Shown: piece by piece, positions 17,009-25,248 of the stretch
Layout of the letters: every line of letters starts with the position of its first letter
Numbering within the stretch: the stretch's first letter is position 1
DNA from: an uncultured Acetatifactor sp.
GTDB taxonomy: Bacteria > Bacillota > Clostridia > Lachnospirales > Lachnospiraceae
Assembly (NCBI GenBank): GCA_934426825.1
Contig: CAKRYI010000021.1
Location: 1-49,605 of the forward strand
Direction of reading: 5' to 3'
Length of the DNA: 49,605 nucleotides
Program-made: the position numbers and the translations under genes
The notes under the pieces: generated by a model
What the model was told of the DNA's origin: nothing
Seen by the model: the letters and a program-made list of their open reading frames with translations, nothing else
Databases searched by the model: none

Positions 17009-17632
17009 CTACCCCATATTTTTATAGTAGAATACCGCAAGCTGGGTTCTGTCACGCAGCGCCAGTTTATCCAGAATCGAACTGATATAATTGCGCACGG
17101 TTCCCTCGCTCAAGAACAATTTTTCTGCGATTTCCCGGTTGCTCAGTCCGTCTGCCACAGCCTCCATAATGCTCTTTTCCTTGTCACTGATGTCATATCC
17201 GGCATAATCAAATTCCTCTTTGGACTGTAGCAGCACCGGGAGTTTGCCCACGACCTCGCCGCCGAAAACGCTCTGACCTCCGCAGACCGCCTTCAGTGCC
17301 GGAACAATGCCCTCAAAATCCTGTTTCAGCATATAGCCCCTGACTCCCAGATTCAGTGCTTTCACAATATATTCATCATCCGAAAAGGTGGTGAGAAACA
17401 AAATTTTTGTCTCTGCGTCCTCCGCAAGAATCCGCTCTGCCGCCTCCAGTCCGCTCATGCCCTGCATCCGAATATCCATTAACAGAACATCCGGCTTCGT
17501 CTCCCGGTAGAGTTCCACTGCCTCGGCGCCGTCATAGCCGATTCCCACGACCTCCGTATTCTCGTCCGCCTCCAAAATCGTTTTCAGCGAAATTGCTACC
17601 AATTTATCGTCATCCACAACCAGTACCCGCAT
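17009..17632 (-). CDS. NarL/LuxR-family response regulator
   Basis: 207 residues. The receiver domain has the acidic pair DDD at residues 7-9, the phospho-acceptor Asp in DVLLMDIRM (about residue 53), the Thr in LFLTTFSDD and the Lys in GYMLKQD. A C-terminal LuxR-type HTH (ISDKEKSIMEAVADGLSNRE, then IAEKLFLSEGTVRNYISSIL) binds DNA. I chose the ATG at 17632 with GGAGGG 4-5 nt upstream. It follows the histidine kinase gene by 69 bp. This DesR/LiaR-like regulator most likely activates the divergent ABC-2 exporter genes from the palindrome at 18882-18899. Confidence 0.93.
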   Translation of the reverse strand: MRVLVVDDDKLVAISLKTILEADENTEVVGIGYDGAEAVELYRETKPDVLLMDIRMQGMSGLEAAERILAEDAETKILFLTTFSDDEYIVKALNLGVRGYMLKQDFEGIVPALKAVCGGQSVFGGEVVGKLPVLLQSKEEFDYAGYDISDKEKSIMEAVADGLSNREIAEKLFLSEGTVRNYISSILDKLALRDRTQLAVFYYKNMG

Positions 17633-17701
17633 TTTTCCCTCCGTCATCCCGATTCTTTTTATTCTGTCTATACTACCATTGCTACTGCTCTGTTCCCATC
17701 T

Positions 17702-18787
17702 CTACTCCTGCTTCTTAATCGAAATCATAATACGGAATCCCTGTTCATCACTGAAATGAATGGTTCCGCCCAATCCTTCCACCCGTTCACGCATATTGTA
17801 CAGTCCAATGCCGCTCTCCGCACCGTTTTCCTGTGCCCGGAGGGTTTTCACCGTTCCGTTATCGCTGATAAACAACTGATAAAAGCCCGGATGCTCTCGC
17901 AGCACAATGTCCACCCTGTCCGCATCGGAATGTTTTACCACATTGGACATTGCCTCCTTGACCGTGGCAATAAAACAGTATTTCACGTTTCTCGGAACCG
18001 CCTTGGACATATCATAATCAATTTCCACCCGGTAGGATTCCCGCATGTCCTTTGTAGCCTCCAAAACAGCCTGATGTAAATCCACCGAGTCATCATGCAA
18101 ATCATGCACGCTTTCCCGAATACTGTTCATTGCCTGATTCAGTGTATCATTTACACTGGAAAGCTGTCCGTGCAGCGGCTCCTCCTTATAAATCGTTCCC
18201 AGCGCCCCCATCTGCAAAATGGAGCGGGACAGCATATGTCCTACGTTATCGTGGATTTCCCTTGCAATCCGGTTTCTCTCCCGCAGTGTAGCCAGATAAA
18301 TTTCATAATCCTGCTTTTCCCGCAAATTCCGGTTTTTCTCCTGTAACGCCAGATTCAGTTCCGTGCTGGAATCCCGCATACGAATCATCTGCGCCTGTAA
18401 CCTTTCGATTTTGCCCGTGCGCAGTGCGAACAGCACCGAAAGTCCGGCAATCAGGGCAAACCATATCATGTCTTCCACTGTATACACGCCCGAAATCGCC
18501 TGTACTATCACAGGAAATGCGCCGGCTGCCATCCAAAGTGTGCGGTTCTGTACCCCAATATAAATAAGGATAGGGAGAAAAAACAAGACTTCGGGCAAAA
18601 AGAAAACTGCAGCAAATCCCGCCACCGCAAGCACGGCAAACTTTCTATCGTTGGATAAATAAAGCGACAATGCCGCCAGAATAAGTCCCACAAGCATGGC
18701 AAGAACCGGAATCATTTCACCGCTTTCCCGCAGCTGGAATCCCATTCCCAGCAACAATAATATCACTATATCCACCAACCGGTTCAT
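17702..18787 (-). CDS. Membrane sensor histidine kinase, HisKA_3 (NarX/DesK type)
   Basis: 361 residues. About five to six N-terminal membrane helices (residues 5-125) lack a large extracellular domain, pointing to an intramembrane-sensing kinase. A coiled linker (residues 125-165) leads to the HisKA_3 dimerisation domain with the phospho-accepting His in RIAREIHDNVGHMLSRSI, then an HATPase_c domain with the N box VKEAMSNVVKHSDA, G1 ISDNGT and G2 GIGLYNMRERVEGLGG. I chose the ATG at 18787 with GGAGGA 8-9 nt upstream; the frame is open further upstream but enters the regulatory region. Its divergent neighbours suggest it senses the state of the membrane or an exported compound. Confidence 0.93.
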   Translation of the reverse strand: MNRLVDIVILLLLGMGFQLRESGEMIPVLAMLVGLILAALSLYLSNDRKFAVLAVAGFAAVFFLPEVLFFLPILIYIGVQNRTLWMAAGAFPVIVQAISGVYTVEDMIWFALIAGLSVLFALRTGKIERLQAQMIRMRDSSTELNLALQEKNRNLREKQDYEIYLATLRERNRIAREIHDNVGHMLSRSILQMGALGTIYKEEPLHGQLSSVNDTLNQAMNSIRESVHDLHDDSVDLHQAVLEATKDMRESYRVEIDYDMSKAVPRNVKYCFIATVKEAMSNVVKHSDADRVDIVLREHPGFYQLFISDNGTVKTLRAQENGAESGIGLYNMRERVEGLGGTIHFSDEQGFRIMISIKKQE

Positions 18788-18881
18788 CGCACTTCCTCCC
18801 GCCCCTTTTCCAAATCTTCTATATAAATACCATACCATTTCCGGCTGGGAAACAATAGCCCTTTTCGGAAATTTCTCAAAA

Positions 18882-18899
18882 ATATGACATCTGTCATAT
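18882..18899. promoter_or_regulatory. Palindromic operator candidate between kinase and exporter genes
   Basis: ATATGACA and TGTCATAT form 8-bp arms around a 2-bp centre. It lies about 20 bp upstream of the -35 of the exporter promoter, an activator position, and roughly 95 bp upstream of the kinase start. LuxR-type response regulators bind such dyads; the assignment to the adjacent regulator is inference. Confidence 0.65.
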
Positions 18900-18919
18900 G
18901 CTTTTCTGACACAGTTCAC

Positions 18920-18949
18920 TTCACGAACCGCCCTCCCGTCCGCTATACT
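18920..18949 (+). promoter_or_regulatory. Promoter of the ABC-2 exporter operon
   Basis: TTCACG and TATACT are separated by 18 bp, 35 bp before the ATP-binding-protein start. The weak -35 and good -10 fit an activator-dependent promoter with the palindrome just upstream. Confidence 0.6.
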
Positions 18950-18983
18950 ATAGCCATACAATGATTCAACAAGGAGGAATTTC

Positions 18984-19925
18984 ATGAGCAAGCCGATTAT
19001 TAAAATAGAAAATCTGGTCAAGCGCTACAACGAACTGGTAGCCTTGGACCATCTGAATCTGGAAATTGACGAAGGGGAAATCTTTGGTCTGTTAGGCCCC
19101 AACGGTTCCGGCAAGACCACCACCATCAACTGTATTCTCTCACTGCTTAATTACGACAAGGGAACCATTCAGGTCTTTGGAAAAGAGATGAACCCCGACA
19201 GCTACGACCTGAAAAGGCAGATTGGAGTTGTCATGCAGAACGTTGCCGTGTTTGACGAGCTGACCGTATGGGAAAACATTGATTACTTCTGCGGTTTATA
19301 CATTCGCGACAAGGCAACCCGCAAACAGTATGTGGAGGAAGCTATCTCCTTCGTCGGTCTGGAGGATTTTCGCAAATTCTACCCCAAAAAGCTGTCAGGC
19401 GGTCTGCTTCGCCGCCTGAACATTGCCTGCGGTATCGCCCACAAGCCAAAACTTCTGTTTTTGGATGAGCCCACCGTGGCGGTAGACCCCCAGAGCCGCA
19501 ACCGCATTCTGGAGGGTATTCAGGAACTGAACCGCCAAGGTGTCACCGTCGTTTACACTTCCCACTACATGGAAGAGGTGGAGCAAATCTGCACCCGCAT
19601 TGCCATCATGGACAAGGGCAAAAATCTTGCCCTCGGCACAAAAGAAGAATTAAAACAGATGATTAAAAAGAGTGAGACCATTTCCATTGAGATTCTGGAA
19701 GTCAGTCCCGAACAGATAAGTGCCATCCGCGCCCTGCCCCATGTCTATGATGTTTCCTTTGAAAATCATCATTTGCAGGTGCTTTGCAGCGGCGGAAAAC
19801 ACAATCTTATCCGGGTACTAAATTATCTGCAGTCCGAGGATTTGTCTTTCGGCAGAGTATACTCGGAACTTCCGTCACTGAACGATGTCTTTCTGGAAAT
19901 TACCGGAAAAGAATTACGAGATTAG
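18984..19925 (+). CDS. ABC-2 type exporter, ATP-binding protein
   Basis: 313 residues. It is a complete ATPase: Walker A GLLGPNGSGKTTT (around residue 35), Q-loop MQNVAVFDELTVWEN, signature KLSGGLLRRLNIACG, Walker B KLLFLDEPTVAVDP, and H-loop VVYTSHYMEE. A C-terminal accessory domain of about 90 residues (ISIEILEVSPEQ to the end) is typical of NatA/CcmA-like drug and lantibiotic exporters. A strong ribosome-binding site (AAGGAGGAA) precedes the ATG. It is the first gene of a plus-strand operon with two permeases and is divergent from its presumed two-component regulator. Confidence 0.95.
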   Translation: MSKPIIKIENLVKRYNELVALDHLNLEIDEGEIFGLLGPNGSGKTTTINCILSLLNYDKGTIQVFGKEMNPDSYDLKRQIGVVMQNVAVFDELTVWENIDYFCGLYIRDKATRKQYVEEAISFVGLEDFRKFYPKKLSGGLLRRLNIACGIAHKPKLLFLDEPTVAVDPQSRNRILEGIQELNRQGVTVVYTSHYMEEVEQICTRIAIMDKGKNLALGTKEELKQMIKKSETISIEILEVSPEQISAIRALPHVYDVSFENHHLQVLCSGGKHNLIRVLNYLQSEDLSFGRVYSELPSLNDVFLEITGKELRD

Positions 19926-19934
19926 GAGGCTTTT

Positions 19935-21080
19935 ATGTTTATACATTCATTTCGCTACGAACTTCTTCAATATTTTCGGGAAAAGGAAGCCCTGTGGTGG
20001 AATCTCCTCTTCCCCCTTGTGCTTGCCACCCTGTTTCATATCGCTTTCAGCGGGCTTGCCTCCGACGAGCTGTTTACCGCCATTCCCACCGCAGTGGTAA
20101 CGGAAAATGAAGGTTCTACCGCTTTCCGTGAGGTGATTGACACGCTGAATGAGCCGGGAGAAAGCCGCTTTTTGGATGTCATCTACTGCACAAAAGAGGA
20201 GGCTCTTACTTTGCTGGATCAGAAAAAGGTAATCGGTATTCTCTATGAGGGAAGCCCCGTAACCCTTGCGGTATCCGCCGAAATGAACGGAGTCAAACTG
20301 GAACAGAGCATTTTAAGCTGTTTTGTGGAGCAGTACAATATGCAGGCGCATGCCTTGGAGCAGATTGCCGCCACGCATCCCGAAAATCTGCCCGCTGCCA
20401 TTGACGCTCTGAATGTCGACACCTCTTATACCACAGAAAGTTCCTATTCTGACGGCGATATGGACCCGCAGACCACCTATTTTTTCAGCCTCATTGCCAT
20501 GAGCTGTCTGTTTGCCTCTATGGGCGGTTCGCAGGTGGCAATCCGCAATCAGGCAAACCTCTCACAGATGGGCGCCAGAAGGTGTCTGTCACCGGTTCCA
20601 AAGAGCATTGCTCTTGCCGGTGCGCTGTTTGCCACCGTACTTTTTCAGTTTTTGTGCGTCTCCGTCGGCGTTTTCTATATGCGTGAAGTTCTGAACGTGA
20701 ATTTCGGGAGGGAGTTTTTCAACGTACTGCTCACCTGTTTTATCGGCTGCTTTACCGGTGTCAGCATGGGATTCTGCACCGGCTGCATCAGCCATATGGG
20801 GGAGGGCGTCAAATCCGGACTTTTGATGGCGGTTACAATGTTGTTGTCCTTCCTCAGCGGTCTGATGATGGGAAACATCCGCATCTACATTGAAAACTAC
20901 ATTCCATGGCTGAACCGCATCAATCCTGCCGCCCTGATTTCCGACAGCTTTTATGCGCTCAGCATTTATCAGTCCCACAGCCGGTATCTCACCAACCTTG
21001 CGACTCTGATTGTGATTTCCGTATTATTTTGTGCAACCGGCTTTATTATGGTAAGGAGGGATAAATATGCAGCTCTTTAA
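19935..21080 (+). CDS. ABC-2 type exporter permease, first subunit
   Basis: 381 residues. One N-terminal membrane helix (LWWNLLFPLVLATLFHIAFS, residues 21-40) is followed by a large extracytoplasmic domain (about residues 45-175) and five more helices (from FFSLIAMSCLFASMGG onwards), the ABC-2 membrane layout (NatB/YhgE-like). It starts 9 bp after the ATPase, with AGGAGG. Its last 14 bp overlap the next permease start, so the two are translationally coupled and probably form a heterodimer. The substrate is unknown; antimicrobial peptides or sodium are typical for the family. Confidence 0.92.
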   Translation: MFIHSFRYELLQYFREKEALWWNLLFPLVLATLFHIAFSGLASDELFTAIPTAVVTENEGSTAFREVIDTLNEPGESRFLDVIYCTKEEALTLLDQKKVIGILYEGSPVTLAVSAEMNGVKLEQSILSCFVEQYNMQAHALEQIAATHPENLPAAIDALNVDTSYTTESSYSDGDMDPQTTYFFSLIAMSCLFASMGGSQVAIRNQANLSQMGARRCLSPVPKSIALAGALFATVLFQFLCVSVGVFYMREVLNVNFGREFFNVLLTCFIGCFTGVSMGFCTGCISHMGEGVKSGLLMAVTMLLSFLSGLMMGNIRIYIENYIPWLNRINPAALISDSFYALSIYQSHSRYLTNLATLIVISVLFCATGFIMVRRDKYAAL

Positions 21081-22230
21081 GTCATTTTTGAAAATAGCAT
21101 GGAAGCACCTGCCTTCCATCAGCATTTATTTTGCTATCTACGCCGTGATTACCTTTGCACTTGGCACAACCTCACAAAATAATATCGAATCTAATTTTAA
21201 GTCCAAATCCCTAAGTCTCTGTATTTTGGACGAGGACAATACCGTGGTGAGCAATGCCCTGCGGGACTATTTAGGCTCCCTCCACACTTTAGAGGACATC
21301 CCCAACGACCCGGAAGTTTTGCAGGATCACCTTTACTACCGCGATATTGACTATGTACTGACCATTCCCTCCGGATTTGAAGCGGATGTCGCAAAAGGAA
21401 ACACCACGGATTTAGTAACCGGTGTATCTGTCCCCGGAAGCTCCGCCGGACGCTTTGTGGAACGGCAGGTAAGCCAGTATATCCGGACACTGCAAATATA
21501 TATGGCAGGAGGATATACCCCCGAAGCTGCCATTCAGGAGGCAAATAACGCTTTGGAAAAAGAAGTCCCCGTGCAGAACCTCCAATTCCACCCAAGCGAT
21601 AATTCCGTGAAAAAGGAAATCTTCTATTTTTACCGCTATCTACCCTACATTTTCATTGTTCTGCTGGTATGCGGTCTGGCACCTATTTTAGTCATCTTTA
21701 ACAAAAAGAATATCCGGGAGCGCATCACCTGTTCCTCCCTGTCCCTGACCGGGCGGAACCTCCAGCTTGGCTTAGGCTGCGTCTGCTACAGCATGCTTCT
21801 CTGGTTCAGCTTTATGGTACTGGTATTTATCGCCTACGGGACACAGATTTTTACCGTCAACAGCCTGTACGGTATGTTAAACAGCTTTATATTCCTGCTG
21901 ATTGCTACGGCACTGACTTTATTCATCAGTCTGTTTGCCCCAAGCTACAGCGTACTCAATATGATTTCCAACATTGTAGGGCTTGGAATGTCCTTCCTCT
22001 GCGGTGTTTTTGTGGAGCAGTCCCTGCTTTCTCCCACCGTACTGCGGTTCTCCCGATTTTTGCCCGCTTACTGGTATACCAGAGTGAACGATATGCTGGG
22101 AGGATTATCCTCAGATCCCTTTGACCTTGCATTCTACTGGAAAGCGCTGGGAATCCAGTTTCTGTTTGCCGTCGCCCTGTTTGCGGCAACACTGGCGGTC
22201 TCCAAACTGCGAAAACAGAAAGGCGCATAA
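21067..22230 (+). CDS. ABC-2 type exporter permease, second subunit
   Basis: 387 residues with the same layout as its neighbour: one helix near the N-terminus (ISIYFAIYAVITFALG), a large outer domain (to about residue 190) and about five C-terminal helices (YLPYIFIVLLVCGLAPILVIF onwards). The ATG lies inside the 3' end of the first permease gene and uses the ribosome-binding site AAGGAGG located in that reading frame. Low sequence similarity but equal topology to the first permease suggests an old duplication forming a heterodimeric pore. Confidence 0.92.
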   Translation: MQLFKSFLKIAWKHLPSISIYFAIYAVITFALGTTSQNNIESNFKSKSLSLCILDEDNTVVSNALRDYLGSLHTLEDIPNDPEVLQDHLYYRDIDYVLTIPSGFEADVAKGNTTDLVTGVSVPGSSAGRFVERQVSQYIRTLQIYMAGGYTPEAAIQEANNALEKEVPVQNLQFHPSDNSVKKEIFYFYRYLPYIFIVLLVCGLAPILVIFNKKNIRERITCSSLSLTGRNLQLGLGCVCYSMLLWFSFMVLVFIAYGTQIFTVNSLYGMLNSFIFLLIATALTLFISLFAPSYSVLNMISNIVGLGMSFLCGVFVEQSLLSPTVLRFSRFLPAYWYTRVNDMLGGLSSDPFDLAFYWKALGIQFLFAVALFAATLAVSKLRKQKGA

Positions 22231-22263
22231 CGAGCAAACAAACGCTCCAAAGGGCATAAAATA

Positions 22264-22306
22264 ACCCTCCTTACCGGACTTTTCCTTTCCGGCAAGGAGG
22301 GTATTT
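22264..22306. terminator. Bidirectional terminator between the exporter operon and metK
   Basis: ACCCTCCTT (22264-22272) pairs with AAGGAGGGT (22294-22302), with an inner CCGGA/TCCGG stem. T-rich sequence follows on both strands (TATTTATC on plus, TATTTTATG on minus), serving both convergent units. Confidence 0.75.
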
Positions 22307-22335
22307 ATCAAAGCGGACAGTTCCGCAAATTCTTT

Positions 22336-23523
22336 TTATAAATATTTTTTCAGCAAATCTACCTTGTCTGTTTTCTCCCAAGGCAAATCCAAATCGTTAC
22401 GTCCGAAATGTCCGTATGCGGAAGTCTGCTTGTAGATAGGTCTTCTCAAATCCAGCATCTTGATAATTCCGGCAGGCCTTAAATCAAAGTTCTCACGGAT
22501 AATCTCCACCAGCTTCTCATCGCTGAGTTTGCCGGTCTCGAAGGTATCTACCATGATAGAGGTGGGATGAGCCACGCCAATCGCATAGGAAAGCTGGATT
22601 TCGCACTTCTCTGCCAGTCCTGCAGCTACGATATTCTTAGCCACATAACGTGCCGCATACGCTGCGCTTCTGTCTACCTTGGTGCAGTCCTTACCGGAAA
22701 AAGCTCCGCCGCCGTGACGTGCATATCCGCCGTAGGTGTCTACAATGATTTTACGTCCGGTCAGTCCGCTGTCGCCGTTAGGTCCGCCGATTACGAAACG
22801 TCCGGTAGGATTGATAAAGAACTTGGTATGTTCATCAATCATATCCTGAGGCAGAATCTCATCAAATACATATTTCTTAATATCTTTGTGAATCTGTTCC
22901 TGTGTTACTTTCTCATCATGCTGGGTAGAAAGAACAACCGCCTCCAAACGGAACGGTTTGCCGTTCTCGTCATACTCTACGGAAACCTGACTCTTTCCGT
23001 CGGGTCTAAGGTAAGGAAGCGTACCGTCTTTACGAACCTTGGTAAGCTGTTTTGTCAGCTTGTGAGCCAGAGAAATGGCATAGGGCATTAACTCCTCTGT
23101 CTCGTTGGTTGCGTAACCGAACATCATACCCTGATCGCCGGCTCCGATAGCGTCCAACTGCTCATCGCTCATGCCGGACTCTTTTGCCTCCAGCGCCTTG
23201 TCAACGCCCATGGCAATATCTGTGGACTGCTTATCCAAAGATACCATAACGGCACAGGTATTGCCGTCAAATCCCTTTTCCGAAGAATCGTATCCGATTT
23301 CGGTCACGGTCTTGCGCACAATGGTGGGAATATCAATATTGGCTTTGGTAGTTACCTCGCCCATCACCAGTACAAAACCGGTATTGGTACAGGTCTCACA
23401 GGCAACCCTGCTGAAAGGGTCCTGCTCCATCAGGGCGTCTAACACTGCGTCGGAAATGGCGTCGCAGATTTTGTCGGGATGTCCTTCCGTAACTGACTCA
23501 GATGTAAATAAGTGTTTTTCCAT
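22336..23523 (-). CDS. metK: S-adenosylmethionine synthetase
   Basis: Makes SAM from methionine and ATP. The 395-residue protein is full length: MEKHLFTSESVTEGHPDKIC at the start with the ATP-binding His-Pro-Asp, GAGDQGMMFGYATNETEE (hexapeptide motif), GGPNGDSGLTGRKIIVDTYGG and the P-loop-like GGGAFSGKDCTKVDRSAAY. All catalytic signatures are present. It is controlled by a SAM-I riboswitch in its leader, a feedback loop on its own product. Monocistronic and convergent with the exporter operon. Confidence 0.98.
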   Translation of the reverse strand: MEKHLFTSESVTEGHPDKICDAISDAVLDALMEQDPFSRVACETCTNTGFVLVMGEVTTKANIDIPTIVRKTVTEIGYDSSEKGFDGNTCAVMVSLDKQSTDIAMGVDKALEAKESGMSDEQLDAIGAGDQGMMFGYATNETEELMPYAISLAHKLTKQLTKVRKDGTLPYLRPDGKSQVSVEYDENGKPFRLEAVVLSTQHDEKVTQEQIHKDIKKYVFDEILPQDMIDEHTKFFINPTGRFVIGGPNGDSGLTGRKIIVDTYGGYARHGGGAFSGKDCTKVDRSAAYAARYVAKNIVAAGLAEKCEIQLSYAIGVAHPTSIMVDTFETGKLSDEKLVEIIRENFDLRPAGIIKMLDLRRPIYKQTSAYGHFGRNDLDLPWEKTDKVDLLKKYL

Positions 23524-23585
23524 GTTTCCTCCGTTTCGATTTCAACATTCTGAAATCCGATGTGTATAATTGGTTATATGGTTGC

Positions 23586-23755
23586 ATAAGAAAAGTCCGC
23601 TTACAAAAAGCGGACTGATTTATTACTGGTATCAAATCCTCTTATTGTTCGACTGTAACTCGCTCAGGTGGGCACCTTCCGCATTTATGAATCATAAAAA
23701 CGGGGTTGCCGTGGCTTCATAGATCCTCTGTATCTCCACCACTCTGAATAAGAGA
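23586..23755 (-). promoter_or_regulatory. SAM-I riboswitch (S box) with terminator
   Basis: The minus strand shows the S-box hallmarks: P1 arms CTCTTAT (23748-23754) and ATAAGAGG (23638-23645), GGTGGAG after the first arm, ATGAAGCCACGGCAACC, and AAGGTGCCCACCTGAGC. An intrinsic terminator follows (AGTCCGCTT/AAGCGGACT, 23594-23616, then TTTTC). SAM binding would favour the terminator and shut off metK. Confidence 0.93.
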
Positions 23756-23781
23756 AAATATGGACTTTTCTTACTAGGTAT

Positions 23782-23810
23782 AACATACTATGGATATTGG
23801 ATTTTGTCAA
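23782..23810 (-). promoter_or_regulatory. Promoter of metK
   Basis: On the minus strand TTGACA, 17 bp and TATGTT lie about 30 bp upstream of the riboswitch. The -35 is inside an 8-bp inverted repeat (GGATATTG/CAATATCC, 23793-23816). Confidence 0.8.
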
Positions 23811-23834
23811 TATCCTTCCCTGCGGCTTTTACAA

Positions 23835-25127
23835 TCAGCCGGTCTTTAAACGGAATTTCTGAATATCATGCTCCGTTTCCACCAGTTCTATCTGCGCGCC
23901 GAGACCCTGTAATTTCAAATGGAAATCCTCGTAACCGCGCTCAATGTAGCGAATATCGTCCACCGTGGTGTACCCTTCCGCTGCCAGTGCCGCCAGCACC
24001 AGCGCTGCGCCTGCACGCAAATCCGGTGCGGAAATACTGGTTCCCGTGTATTTCTCCACGCCGTCAATAATGGCGGTATTGCCTTCCACCTTAATGCTGG
24101 CACCCATACGGGTCAGTTCGTCCACATATTTAAACCGGTTTTCAAAAATACTCTCTGTCACGATACTTGTCCCCTTGGACAGAGCCAGTGCCACCGTAAT
24201 CTGGGGCTGCATATCCGTCGGAAATCCGGGATAGGGCAAAGTTTTCACATGGGTGTGCATCAGCGGTTTGGACGCCACCACACGGATACAGTCATCCGCT
24301 TCCTCCACCTCACAACCGATTTCCAGAAGTTTCGCCGTAATGGATTCCAAATGCTTGGGAATGACGTTTTTTACCGTCACATCTCCCTTTGTAACCGCTG
24401 CGGCAAACATAAAGGTTCCCGCCTCAATCTGATCCGGAATAATGGTGTATTCGCTGCCGTGAAGTCTGCTCACACCTTTCACACGAATGACGTCCGTTCC
24501 GGCTCCCTTGATATTGGCGCCCATACTGTTTAAGAAATTGGCAAGGTCTACCACATGGGGTTCCTTTGCCGCATTCTCGATAATGGTCATTCCCTCTGCC
24601 ATGGTAGCCGCCATCATGATATTGATGGTCGCGCCCACGCTCACAACGTCCATGTAAATATGGCTTCCCCGCAACTGCTCTGCCTTGGTCTTAATGAGTC
24701 CGTGCTCAATTCTGACATCCGCACCCAGTGCGCGAAATCCTTTGATATGCTGGTCAATGGCACGGCAGCCGATGTCACATCCGCCGGGCAGCGCCACTTC
24801 CGCATGCTTGTATTTTCCCAAAAGCGCTCCTATCAGATAATAGGAAGCTCTGATTTTCTTGATATTTTCGTCCTCAACCACCAAATCCGTGATATTGGAC
24901 GCATTTACCGTCACTCTGTGGCGGTCGTCCCGTCTGACCATGACACCGATTCCCTCCATGGCACGGAGAAGAACATTGGTATCGCGAACATCCGGCATAT
25001 TTTCAATATATACGGTCTCGTCCGTCATAACGGAAGCAGCAAGAATAGGAAGTGCCGCATTCTTAGCACCTCCTATTTCAACTTCTCCTACTAATGGACT
25101 ACCGCCTTTGATTGCGTACTGTTCCAT
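23835..25127 (-). CDS. murA: UDP-N-acetylglucosamine 1-carboxyvinyltransferase
   Basis: First committed step of peptidoglycan synthesis: adds enolpyruvate from PEP to UDP-GlcNAc. The 430-residue EPSP-synthase fold has GGAKNAALPILAAS near the N-terminus, the fosfomycin-target Cys in LPGGCDIGCRAIDQH (about residue 117), and FPTDMQPQ and RFKYVDELTRMGA in the C-terminal half. Asp after the active-site Cys is of the type seen in the second Firmicutes paralogue (MurZ/MurA2), so a second copy may exist elsewhere. Single gene with its own promoter. Confidence 0.96.
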   Translation of the reverse strand: MEQYAIKGGSPLVGEVEIGGAKNAALPILAASVMTDETVYIENMPDVRDTNVLLRAMEGIGVMVRRDDRHRVTVNASNITDLVVEDENIKKIRASYYLIGALLGKYKHAEVALPGGCDIGCRAIDQHIKGFRALGADVRIEHGLIKTKAEQLRGSHIYMDVVSVGATINIMMAATMAEGMTIIENAAKEPHVVDLANFLNSMGANIKGAGTDVIRVKGVSRLHGSEYTIIPDQIEAGTFMFAAAVTKGDVTVKNVIPKHLESITAKLLEIGCEVEEADDCIRVVASKPLMHTHVKTLPYPGFPTDMQPQITVALALSKGTSIVTESIFENRFKYVDELTRMGASIKVEGNTAIIDGVEKYTGTSISAPDLRAGAALVLAALAAEGYTTVDDIRYIERGYEDFHLKLQGLGAQIELVETEHDIQKFRLKTG

Positions 25128-25200
25128 CTATCTATACCTCATACCCGCAGGGCGCGCACGCCCACAAGTCATATCGTTCCATTACTCATTCCATAAAGAA

Positions 25201-25229
25201 CTTATACCACATTTTTCTTCTTTTGTAAA
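25201..25229 (-). promoter_or_regulatory. Promoter of murA
   Basis: On the minus strand TTTACA, 17 bp and TATAAG, about 75 bp upstream of the murA start. The leader between them contains a GC-rich GGGCGTGCGCGCCC stretch that can form a short hairpin. Confidence 0.75.
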
Positions 25230-25248
25230 CCGAATACACGTTCACCCG

